Source: an uncultured Rhodospirillales bacterium
GTDB taxonomy: Bacteria; Pseudomonadota; Alphaproteobacteria; Rhodospirillales; 2-02-FULL-58-16
Assembly (NCBI GenBank): GCA_913053795.1
Contig: CAJXGZ010000025.1
Span: 1-14,757, forward strand
Reading direction: 5' to 3'
Length of the DNA: 14,757 nucleotides
Numbering within the stretch: position 1 is the stretch's first letter; each line of letters opens with the position of its first letter. This document shows positions 7,513 to 13,513 of the stretch, one piece after another. A model generated the notes under the pieces. It was given only the letters and a program-made list of their open reading frames with translations. It searched no databases and was not told the origin of the DNA. The translations under genes were made by a program, and so were the position numbers.

Positions 7513-7676
7513 CTAGAGCATTTCCGGACCAAATTGACCCATTCCGTCAGAGCAATTTTGGTTCATGGCAAGGAAAGGGCCGCCAGGCGTAGTTCGTCTA
7601 CGGCCAAGGCGCTTGACGCAGCCATGGGCCGAAAGGGCCTGTCGGAATGGGTCAATTTGGTCCGGAAATGCTTTAG
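7513..7676. mobile_element. MITE-like inverted-repeat element A (164 bp)
   Basis: Arms 7513-7550 and 7639-7676 are inverted copies of each other with 36 of 38 positions paired; the outer ends read CTAGAGCATTTCCGG and CCGGAAATGCTTTAG. The middle 88 nt hold no credible gene, with a further CATGGC (7564-7569) / GCCATG (7621-7626) pairing. The ends are TA-flanked, as expected for an element mobilised by an IS630/Tc1-mariner transposase. Its left edge abuts the DUF4160 remnant and its right edge overlaps the rpoH stop codon. As RNA it would form a very strong stem, so it may also act as the rpoH 3' end. Confidence 0.8.
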
Positions 7677-8557
7677 CTGGCGTAGCGCTGGTTCAGGGCC
7701 GCGTTTTTGACGGATTTCTGGACCTTTTCGAAAGCCTTGACCTCGATCTGGCGCACCCGCTCGCGCGAGATGCCGTAATGTTGGCTCAGGTTGTCCAGAG
7801 TCAGCGGCGAATCCTCCAGGCGGCGCGCGCTGAAGATGTGACTCTCGCGTTCGGAAAGCCCCTCCATGGCGTTGACCAGCAGTTCGTGGCGGCGGCTCAA
7901 CTCCTGCGACTTGGACAGGCTGTCCTCCTGGTTGACGTTTTCATCGATGAGCCAGTCCTGCCATTCGCCCTCGCCCTCTTCGCGCACCGGCGCGTTCAAG
8001 GAGTGGTCCGGGCCGGACATGCGCCGGTTCATATTGACGACCTCAACCTCGTAAACCTTGAGCCTCTTGGCGATGGTGGTCACATGCTCGGGCAGCAGGT
8101 CGCCTTCCTCCAGGGCCTGGATGCGGTTTTTGTGCTTGCGCAGGTTAAAGAACAGCTTCTTCTGGGCCGCCGTGGTGCCAATTTTCACCAATGACCAGGA
8201 GCGCAGGATGTACTCCTGCATGGCGGCGCGGATCCACCACATGGCGTAGGTGGAAAAACGAAAGCCCCGGTCGGGATCGAAACGCTTGACCGCCTGCAGC
8301 ATCCCCACATTTCCTTCCGAGATCAGCTCGCCCAAGGGCAGGCCGTAGCCCTTGTAGCCCATGGCGATCTTGACCACCAAGCGCAGGTGGCTGGTGACAA
8401 GCCTGTGTGAGGCTTCCAAGTCTTCCTTGTCGCGCCAGGATATGGCCAGCGCCAACTCCTCCTCGGCGGACAGCATGGGGAACTTTTTGATTTCCTGAAG
8501 AAAGCGGGAAAGATTTTTCTCGGGCGAAACGCCGGGACCAAGCGTGAAAGAACCCAT
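7673..8557 (-). CDS. rpoH: RNA polymerase sigma-32 factor RpoH (heat shock)
   Basis: This sigma factor directs RNA polymerase to heat-shock promoters. The 294 residues have the standard layout: region 2 (about 50-130) with the core-binding GxVGML helix and region 2.4 FSTYAMWWIRAAMQEYILRS (101-120); the RpoH box QKKLFFNLR (132-140), which separates RpoH from other sigma-70 factors; and region 4.2 helix-turn-helix (about 252-275, YGISRERVRQIE). AAGGAG lies 9 nt before the ATG. It is downstream of rluD on the same strand with a 122-nt gap that contains a candidate promoter. Its TAA stop (7675-7673) is built partly from the end of repeat element A; the protein ends RYAS, about normal length for alphaproteobacterial RpoH. 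Confidence 0.97.
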   Translation of the reverse strand: MGSFTLGPGVSPEKNLSRFLQEIKKFPMLSAEEELALAISWRDKEDLEASHRLVTSHLRLVVKIAMGYKGYGLPLGELISEGNVGMLQAVKRFDPDRGFRFSTYAMWWIRAAMQEYILRSWSLVKIGTTAAQKKLFFNLRKHKNRIQALEEGDLLPEHVTTIAKRLKVYEVEVVNMNRRMSGPDHSLNAPVREEGEGEWQDWLIDENVNQEDSLSKSQELSRRHELLVNAMEGLSERESHIFSARRLEDSPLTLDNLSQHYGISRERVRQIEVKAFEKVQKSVKNAALNQRYAS

Positions 8558-8639
8558 GAACCAATACTCCTTATATCCTCAAGCGTTTACGGTCCCCCCG
8601 TTCCGTTTGCGATGAATTTCGTGGTTTTGAATAAGGAGA

Positions 8640-8668
8640 ATAATAACCAGTTTCGGCGACCTAGTAAA
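8640..8668 (-). promoter_or_regulatory. Candidate rpoH promoter
   Basis: On the minus strand TTTACT (8668-8663) and TATTAT (8645-8640) are spaced by 17 nt, matching the sigma-70 -35 at 4 of 6 and -10 at 5 of 6 positions. Transcription would start near 8633, giving a leader of about 75 nt before the rpoH ATG. The surrounding DNA is AT-rich, which raises the chance of a random match. Confidence 0.4.
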
Positions 8669-8679
8669 GTTTCTTACTT

Positions 8680-9657
8680 TTAATCTAAAATCTTCTGTAA
8701 CTCAATAATATCTTTTGCTAAATTACTATTTAACCTTATGTTTTGTGTGGTCTTAGGGTGATCAAATCCGATCAAGAATGCGTGAAGCGCCTGCCGTTTG
8801 AAGGCCAAAAGCGCTCGTTTCGCCTCCTCTGGGACCGATTTAACGCGGCGCTGGGCGTTGGCGCCGTACAAGGGATCGCCGATCACGGGATGTCCCAGGC
8901 TCGCCATGTGGACGCGGATTTGGTGGGTGCGGCCGCTGGCCAGGCGGCACTCCACCAGGCTGGCGAACGCTCCGTAGGTCTTAAGGGTCTTGTAGCGGGT
9001 CAGGGCCGGTTTGCCGCCCTTCTTGACCACGGCCATTTTCTTGCGGTTGGCGGGGTTGCGTCCGATGGCGCCTTCGACCTCGCCTTGGCGGGGGTTGGGA
9101 ACGCCCCACACCAGGGCTTTGTAGGCGCGCTCCAGGCTATGGGCGGCGAACTGCCTGGATAGGCTGTGGTGGGCGGCGTCGTTCTTGGCCGCCACAATCA
9201 GGCCGCTGGTGTCCTTGTCGAGCCGATGCACGATGCCCGGACGGCTGACGCCGCCGATGCCGGAAAGGCTTCCCGCACAGTGGGCGAGCAAGGCGTTGAC
9301 CAGGGCGCCGTCGGGGTGGCCCGGCGACGGGTGGACCACCATCCCCGCCGGCTTGTCGATGACGATGACGTCGTCGTCCTCGTAAACCACGTTTAAGGGG
9401 ATGGCCTGCGGCTGGGGCGCCGCCAGGGCCGGAGCCGGAACGGTTATGGTGAAGGACTGGGACGCCTTGACCTTGAAGGCGGGATCAAGCATGGCGGCGC
9501 CGCCGCCGTCGACAACCCGCCCCTCCATAATCAACGCCTTGACGCGGGTGCGCGAAAGATTGGGAATGGCGTCGGCCAGCATCTTGTCCAGGCGCACGCC
9601 GGCCTTGTCCGAAGGCGCCGGAACCGTATAAGTAGAGGGTGCGTCCAATTGCGTCAT
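8680..9657 (-). CDS. rluD: RluD-family 23S rRNA pseudouridine synthase
   Basis: This enzyme isomerises uridines in helix 69 of 23S rRNA (positions 1911, 1915 and 1917 in E. coli numbering) and is important for ribosome assembly. The 325-residue protein has an N-terminal S4 RNA-binding domain (about 18-70), then the RluA-family catalytic domain. The active-site motif HRLDKDTSGL (144-153) is intact, with the catalytic aspartate D147. Other family blocks are IVIDKPAGMVVHPSPGH (98-114) and SGRTHQIRVHMASLGHPVIG. rpoH follows, a frequent alphaproteobacterial arrangement. The ATG at 9657 lacks an obvious ribosome site. The last ~25 codons (8680-8755) are only about 25% GC in a GC-rich gene, but the tail (FIGFDHPKTTQNIRLNSNL) still fits the family. 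Confidence 0.95.
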   Translation of the reverse strand: MTQLDAPSTYTVPAPSDKAGVRLDKMLADAIPNLSRTRVKALIMEGRVVDGGGAAMLDPAFKVKASQSFTITVPAPALAAPQPQAIPLNVVYEDDDVIVIDKPAGMVVHPSPGHPDGALVNALLAHCAGSLSGIGGVSRPGIVHRLDKDTSGLIVAAKNDAAHHSLSRQFAAHSLERAYKALVWGVPNPRQGEVEGAIGRNPANRKKMAVVKKGGKPALTRYKTLKTYGAFASLVECRLASGRTHQIRVHMASLGHPVIGDPLYGANAQRRVKSVPEEAKRALLAFKRQALHAFLIGFDHPKTTQNIRLNSNLAKDIIELQKILD

Positions 9658-9682
9658 CGTTCAACAAACCGGAGACGGAGCC

Positions 9683-10057
9683 ATGAAGGGGCTGAAGGTT
9701 CTTGTCATCTCACTGGGCGCTTTGATCATGATCGGATTGGGGCTGCTTGGCTATGGTGTATACCAGAAAGCCGCCGACCCGGACACCGCCCTGCTGACGC
9801 CGGACGCAAAAGCCCCCTGGCCCGATGCGAAGCCCCCTTGGAAGGAATACCACAAGGGATGGAAACCGCCCGAGCCCTTCGGCGACAAGGACATCGTCCT
9901 GCCCGCCGGCTGCCGTGTGGAAAAAGTCATTTCCACCCGGGGACGGCGCCTGTTCCTGCAAGTAGGCCCCAGCGGGCCCCTATGCGAGCGCATCGTCGTC
10001 GTCGATGCGGCCAAGGGAACGGTGCTGGGAACGCTCAAAATAAAAACTGGGCCGTGA
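9683..10057 (+). CDS. Small membrane-anchored protein, DUF6476-like
   Basis: This is a 124-residue protein with a single N-terminal membrane segment (residues ~5-27, VLVISLGALIMIGLGLLGYG) after the start MKGLK. A proline- and tryptophan-rich linker follows (~34-67), then a small soluble domain (IVLPAGCRVEKVIS, LFLQVG, ERIVVVDAAKGTVLGTLKI) that looks like paired beta strands. The MKGLKVLVI opening and the place beside rluD resemble the alphaproteobacterial DUF6476 family, whose function is unknown; that assignment is from memory. It is divergent from rluD with a 25-nt gap, so promoters overlap or lie within the coding sequences. GGAG lies shortly before the ATG. Its stop codon overlaps the start of the next gene (GTGA), suggesting coupled translation. 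Confidence 0.75.
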   Translation: MKGLKVLVISLGALIMIGLGLLGYGVYQKAADPDTALLTPDAKAPWPDAKPPWKEYHKGWKPPEPFGDKDIVLPAGCRVEKVISTRGRRLFLQVGPSGPLCERIVVVDAAKGTVLGTLKIKTGP

Positions 10058-10464
10058 TCACTCTGCCCCGCACCCTGTTGCGCCAAATCGAAAACGCCGC
10101 CGAGGCCGCCTACCCGAACGAATGCTGCGGCCTGCTTATCGGTAGCGGCCTGACGGCGACGCGGGTGGCTGAAAGTCCCAACGCCGCCGAGGGAGACAAA
10201 ACCACCCGCTTCGAGGCGTCCCCCCAACTGCGCTTCGATGTGATGCGCCGGCTTGAGGGAAGCGGCGAGGACATCATCGGCCACTATCACTCCCACCCCG
10301 GCCACCCCGCCATCCCGTCAAAACACGACCGGGACATGGCCTTCGAGCCCGGCCTCGTCTGGCTCATCACCTCCGTCATCAACGGCAAAACCGCTGAAAC
10401 AAGGGCTTACCGGGTGGATGAAGAGAGCAAGGGATTCAAGGAAGCAACTGTTTGCATTCAATAA
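10054..10464 (+). CDS. JAMM/Mov34-MPN family metallopeptidase-like protein
   Basis: This is a 136-residue single-domain JAMM (JAB1/MPN) protein, a zinc-dependent isopeptidase or peptidase fold. The full metal-site pattern is present: E23 in PNECCGLLIG, H79-S-H81-P in GHYHSHPGHP, S89 and D92 in IPSKHD. An active hydrolase is therefore expected. Stand-alone bacterial members such as Mec+ remove C-terminal extensions from ubiquitin-like sulfur carriers (ThiS, MoaD or CysO type) or act on related conjugates. No such carrier gene is visible nearby, so the substrate is unknown. The start is the GTG at 10054, which overlaps the TGA of the upstream gene by 4 nt. The same frame is open far upstream, but that part overlaps the previous gene and shows no homology. 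Confidence 0.88.
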   Translation: MITLPRTLLRQIENAAEAAYPNECCGLLIGSGLTATRVAESPNAAEGDKTTRFEASPQLRFDVMRRLEGSGEDIIGHYHSHPGHPAIPSKHDRDMAFEPGLVWLITSVINGKTAETRAYRVDEESKGFKEATVCIQ

Positions 10465-10531
10465 ACTTCCTGGCGTCGATGGCGCCGCCCATGGAATATA
10501 TATTTTCCGCCGGTCTTCATTAAACAGGCGC
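10465..10531. other. Short intergenic stretch before repeat element B
   Basis: There are 67 nt between the JAMM gene stop and the repeat element. I see no ORF, hairpin with T-run or promoter in it; the following palindrome probably ends both converging transcripts. Confidence 0.5.
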
Positions 10532-10697
10532 CTAGAGCGCTTTCCGGCCAAAACCGGTCATTCTGACGCCATTCGGCGGGCATCCGCTACGTTGCGCCCC
10601 CTCGTGCGATGCGCTGCATCGCGCTACGGACCGCGCCTTGCGGACGACCTCTCCGAATAACGTCAGAATGACCGGTTTTGGCCGGAAAGCGCTCTAG
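10532..10697. mobile_element. MITE-like inverted-repeat element B (166 bp)
   Basis: Arms 10532-10568 and 10661-10697 are perfect inverted copies over 37 nt, with a 6-bp inner extension (ATTCGG 10571-10576 / CCGAAT 10653-10658). The ends read CTAGAGCGCTTTCCGG and CCGGAAAGCGCTCTAG. Length and outer sequence match element A (shared CTAGAGC and TTTCCGG), so they are diverged members of one family. TA occurs at both ends. No coding capacity is seen inside. It lies between converging genes and its last bases form the stop codon of the minus-strand gene. Perfect arms suggest a fairly recent copy. Confidence 0.85.
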
Positions 10698-11380
10698 CTA
10701 AATAATGTTGGACATTCCCGGCAGCATTTGTTGCGCAGGATGATGTAAATTAGGTGTAGGGTTCCAATCCCGGCCAGCAAGCAGAAAAATGAAATATAGG
10801 CATAGACCAGGAAAAAATAGACCACGCTAACAATGGCGATAAGCGTCAGGCCGAACAGCCGTATATGCAGATAGGTTGACATCAGTGGCGGCGCGATAAG
10901 CAAAAACATGTAAATTGCATAAGTCAGCCAGCGCGGAATGAGGTAATCCAGAAGCATCGTGCCTTCATAGGCCAGAGAGTCCCTGTTAATCGTGACGTTG
11001 ACCCAGTCAGGATATAGTAAATGCGGGATATAGAGGGCCAGTCCCAGTGCGGTTCCGGCCAAGGCGAAATACAAAAACATATTCTTGCGGCGGCTTTCCG
11101 GGGGCTCCAGCACATAGACGCTGAACGGAATCCAGATAGGCCATAATAACCAGGAAAAAAAGATAAACCCCATCGCGCCCAACCAGACCATGGAAGAATC
11201 GCCGCCACTCAGCCCCATCCAGACATAACCTTCCATAAATTGCTGAATGCCGGCCATCACCGGCATGAGAGCAATAGGCATATATTTCTTGCTTATTTTC
11301 CAGGCCTTCCAACTCGCAAAAGCCCCACCCGCTATCAACGCGCTTCCAGCGGCGAAACTAACGGGTTCGGAAAAACACAT
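10694..11380 (-). CDS. DUF6629-like integral membrane protein
   Basis: This is a 228-residue multi-pass protein with about seven hydrophobic segments, starting MCFSEPVSFAAGSALIAGG, the MCFSxxxSFxxxxxL opening typical of DUF6629 proteins. The function of that family is unknown. Conserved-looking features are the IQQFMEG(Y)VW segment in the second helix region and an acidic or aromatic loop before LLDYLIPRW. The frame can be extended to a TTG at 11392, but GGAG lies about 6 nt before the ATG at 11380-11378 and family members start at this methionine, so I use 11380. The TAG stop (10696-10694) lies in the last four bases of repeat element B. The tail NKCCRECPTLFS may therefore differ from the ancestral end. 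Family name is from memory of the N-terminal pattern. Confidence 0.75.
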   Translation of the reverse strand: MCFSEPVSFAAGSALIAGGAFASWKAWKISKKYMPIALMPVMAGIQQFMEGYVWMGLSGGDSSMVWLGAMGFIFFSWLLWPIWIPFSVYVLEPPESRRKNMFLYFALAGTALGLALYIPHLLYPDWVNVTINRDSLAYEGTMLLDYLIPRWLTYAIYMFLLIAPPLMSTYLHIRLFGLTLIAIVSVVYFFLVYAYISFFCLLAGIGTLHLIYIILRNKCCRECPTLFS

Positions 11381-11403
11381 AAACGACTCCAAATTATTGG
11401 GGG

Positions 11404-11435
11404 AAGAACGTGGCGCCTCGCATCACCCCGTTCTT
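11404..11435. repeat. Small inverted repeat upstream of the DUF6629-like gene
   Basis: AAGAACG (11404-11410) and CGTTCTT (11429-11435) are inverted with an 18-nt spacer, lying 24-55 nt upstream of the minus-strand start codon. It could be an operator or leader hairpin; a 7-bp match may also be chance. Confidence 0.3.
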
Positions 11436-11466
11436 AGGGCGATAACTTGACAATGCCAACTCAAAT

Positions 11467-11506
11467 GTTGCGCGTCGGGGTCAAGTGACCCCACTTGACC
11501 CGCAAC
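11467..11506. repeat. Interrupted palindrome in the divergent intergenic region
   Basis: The inner arms GGGTCAAGT (11478-11486) and ACTTGACCC (11493-11501) are perfectly inverted around the 6-nt loop GACCCC. Outer arms GTTGC (11467-11471) and GCAAC (11502-11506) extend it with a bulge on the left side. There is no T-run, so it is not an obvious terminator. It is either a small repetitive extragenic palindrome or an insertion scar. Confidence 0.7.
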
Positions 11507-11527
11507 GCCCGTAATTTAGCTGTTGCA

Positions 11528-11545
11528 GGCCGGAAAGCGCTCTAG
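11528..11545. repeat. Solo end of the MITE-like repeat family (copy C)
   Basis: GGCCGGAAAGCGCTCTAG at 11528-11545 is identical over 18 nt to the right end of element B (10680-10697). No matching left arm is present nearby, so this is a leftover terminus from a deletion or recombination of a third copy. It lies 72 nt upstream of the start of the STT3-like gene. Confidence 0.8.
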
Positions 11546-11617
11546 ACAATGGGGCGCGCTTCAGAGAAACTAATTTTAGGGAGTGAAAAAAACATTCATC
11601 ACGCGGGATAGAGGCTT

Positions 11618-13408
11618 GTGAAAGATAGATATTCTGTAATATTTCCGTTTTTCATTGTTTTGCTTATCCAACTACTGGTGGTCGCTTCGGGTTTTAACGA
11701 TGTCGTCAACGGCCATCTGTACGGTCCCGATTCCTATATGCGCTTGAACCGCGTTTTGGACCTCTGGGAAACCGGCCAATGGTATGACTCGACCATCGAG
11801 CGCAGCAACGCGCCCTATGGCGAAGTCATGCACTGGACGCGGCCGTTGGATATGATCCTTGTGGCCGGGGCGTGGATGCTTTCACCGCTCATCGGGTTCA
11901 AGTCGGCCCTGTTTTTGTGGGGGGCGATGATCGGCCCCATTCTCGAACTGGCGGCCCTGGCGGCCCTGATATGGGCCGCCAAGCCCATAATGGCGCCTCA
12001 GGGCCTCCCCTATCTCGGGTTCCTGTTCATTGCCCAGCCTGGTGTGGTGAGAGATTTCATCATCGGCCGCCCCGATCATCATGGGCTGTTGATCCTGCTG
12101 TTCCTTCTCTTCTTCGGCCTGACGGCGCGCATTCTGATTTACCCGTTCAAGTATTCCCGCTGTTATCTGGCGGCGCTTATCGGGGCCGTTTCGATATGGG
12201 TCAGCATCGAATCCTTAATCCCCGTCTTCTTGTTTATCGCCGTTCTCGTTATTGCCTGGATCAAGGCCGGAGGGGATTTCGCCCGCAAATGCGCGCACCT
12301 TACCCTTGGGTTGTTCGCCGCTTTGGCGTTGGCTCTTGTCGTGGAGGCTCCTCCCCAAGACCTCCAGGTCCAGGTTTTCGACAAAATTTCGATCGTTCAT
12401 GTAGGAATCGCCGCCGCCTCGGCGCTGGTTTGTTGGGTGTTTTACCGGGTAGGCGAGCTTGGCCCGGTGACGGGCATCCTACGCTATCGCCTGTTCACCG
12501 CCGGCGGCGGCCTGTTGGCCATGCTGGCGTTTATCCAGATTTTTTCGCCTGAGTTTTTCTCCGGTCCGATGGTCCATATCGACCCCCTCATACTCACGTC
12601 CTACATGGATACGATTGCCGACGGGGCGCCTTTGGTTCGTTCCGTCGAAGAAGCGCCGCTGATGATGTTTTTCTGGCTGGGCCTCGCCTTTTTCGCGGTT
12701 CCGTTCTTGCTGTGCGTTATTCGGCGGGAGCGGGATCCCGGGGCTTGGCTTTACGTCCTTGTTGGTCTCGCCGTCTTTATAGCCCTGACCCTTTACCAAA
12801 AGCGCTGGGCGGCCTATGCCGAGACCCTCCTCGTCATCCCCAGCGCCCAGTTGCTGGTTGTCCTTATGGACTGGATAAAGCCACGGCTGCGCCAGGTTTT
12901 TCACAATGCGGCGAGGGCCTTGCTGGTTACCGCCTTTTCCCTGGGGATTCCCTTTTTTGCTGTCGGCGTCATGACTCCCGACAAGCAGCAGGAGGAGCCT
13001 CAAAAGGCTTGGCGCTGCCCATTGGGCGAGGCTTCCGCTTTCCTCTCTCAATTGAAGGGGACGCGGACGATTCTCACTCAAATGTCTTTTGGCTCGGCGC
13101 TTGTCTACTCCACGCCGCACCGGGTGGTCTCCTCTGGGTTTCACCGCAACCCCCGGGGCATCCTCGACACCCTGGCGTTTTTCTCGTCGACGGACGGCCG
13201 CCGGTCCCGCGGCATAGCTCAGAGGCGCCAAGTGAACTTGGTTCTTGTTTGTTCGGGGCATCCCGAGTCCAAATTGTACGACCCTAAATCTGAGCAGCCG
13301 ACCTTTTACGGCCGCTTGATCAGCGGCCGTCATCCGAGTTGGCTGCGCCCCGTAACTCTTCCCATGGAGGACAATTCGGACTTCCTTCTTTTCGAGGTGA
13401 TCAAATAA
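11618..13408 (+). CDS. Multi-pass GT-C membrane protein resembling STT3/AglB oligosaccharyltransferases
   Basis: This is a 596-residue protein with a hydrophobic N-terminal helix, about 11-13 membrane segments up to residue ~450, and a soluble C-terminal part (~470-596). The first outer loop has GPDSYMRLNRV (36-46), like the acidic loop motif of STT3, AglB and PglB. The next motif, NAPYGEVMHWTRPLD (64-78), resembles the archaeal and bacterial nPxGxxxHWxPL region. GRPDHHGLL (150-158) resembles the second loop DHHxxE-type motif. These support a lipid-linked-sugar-using GT-C fold. The WWDxG acceptor-binding motif of true oligosaccharyltransferases is not seen in the C-terminal part, so N-glycosylation cannot be claimed; it could transfer sugars to lipid, polysaccharide or another acceptor. 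The start is a GTG with GAGG only 3 nt upstream. No other glycosylation genes are in view. Confidence 0.7.
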   Translation: MKDRYSVIFPFFIVLLIQLLVVASGFNDVVNGHLYGPDSYMRLNRVLDLWETGQWYDSTIERSNAPYGEVMHWTRPLDMILVAGAWMLSPLIGFKSALFLWGAMIGPILELAALAALIWAAKPIMAPQGLPYLGFLFIAQPGVVRDFIIGRPDHHGLLILLFLLFFGLTARILIYPFKYSRCYLAALIGAVSIWVSIESLIPVFLFIAVLVIAWIKAGGDFARKCAHLTLGLFAALALALVVEAPPQDLQVQVFDKISIVHVGIAAASALVCWVFYRVGELGPVTGILRYRLFTAGGGLLAMLAFIQIFSPEFFSGPMVHIDPLILTSYMDTIADGAPLVRSVEEAPLMMFFWLGLAFFAVPFLLCVIRRERDPGAWLYVLVGLAVFIALTLYQKRWAAYAETLLVIPSAQLLVVLMDWIKPRLRQVFHNAARALLVTAFSLGIPFFAVGVMTPDKQQEEPQKAWRCPLGEASAFLSQLKGTRTILTQMSFGSALVYSTPHRVVSSGFHRNPRGILDTLAFFSSTDGRRSRGIAQRRQVNLVLVCSGHPESKLYDPKSEQPTFYGRLISGRHPSWLRPVTLPMEDNSDFLLFEVIK

Positions 13409-13513
13409 TGTTGATCGCCGCCGGAGTCGATTTGAAGATTTTATGGGAATTGTCAAATTATGTTTCTATCTAGGGGTTATGCCCAGGCGCCGCCTTGAAC
13501 AGGGAATTAAAGC
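13409..13513. other. Intergenic region before the molybdopterin oxidoreductase gene
   Basis: These 105 nt separate the STT3-like gene from the next coding region. A weak promoter-like pair can be drawn (TTGAAG near 13430 with AAATTAT about 17 nt later), but the match is poor. No hairpin terminator is evident. An in-frame TAA at 13508-13510 fixes the next start at or after 13511. Confidence 0.35.

Noticed and set aside
7513..7676. Short plus-strand frames at 7480-7710 and 7565-8194 as genes
   Set aside because: They run through the inverted repeat and antisense to rpoH; no motif or ribosome site supports them.
9649..10053. Upstream extension of the JAMM open frame
   Set aside because: It overlaps the DUF6476-like gene in another frame and its translation is arginine- and proline-rich without homology; the GTG at 10054 gives the family-length protein.
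11447..11452. TTGACA as a -35 element for the STT3-like gene
   Set aside because: No -10-like hexamer occurs 16-18 nt downstream (the bases there are GC-rich), and it is about 170 nt from the start codon.
12479..13456. 325-codon minus-strand open frame opposite the STT3-like gene
   Set aside because: The sequence is rich in R, G, Q and P with no domain pattern, while the plus strand encodes a coherent membrane protein with catalytic-loop motifs.
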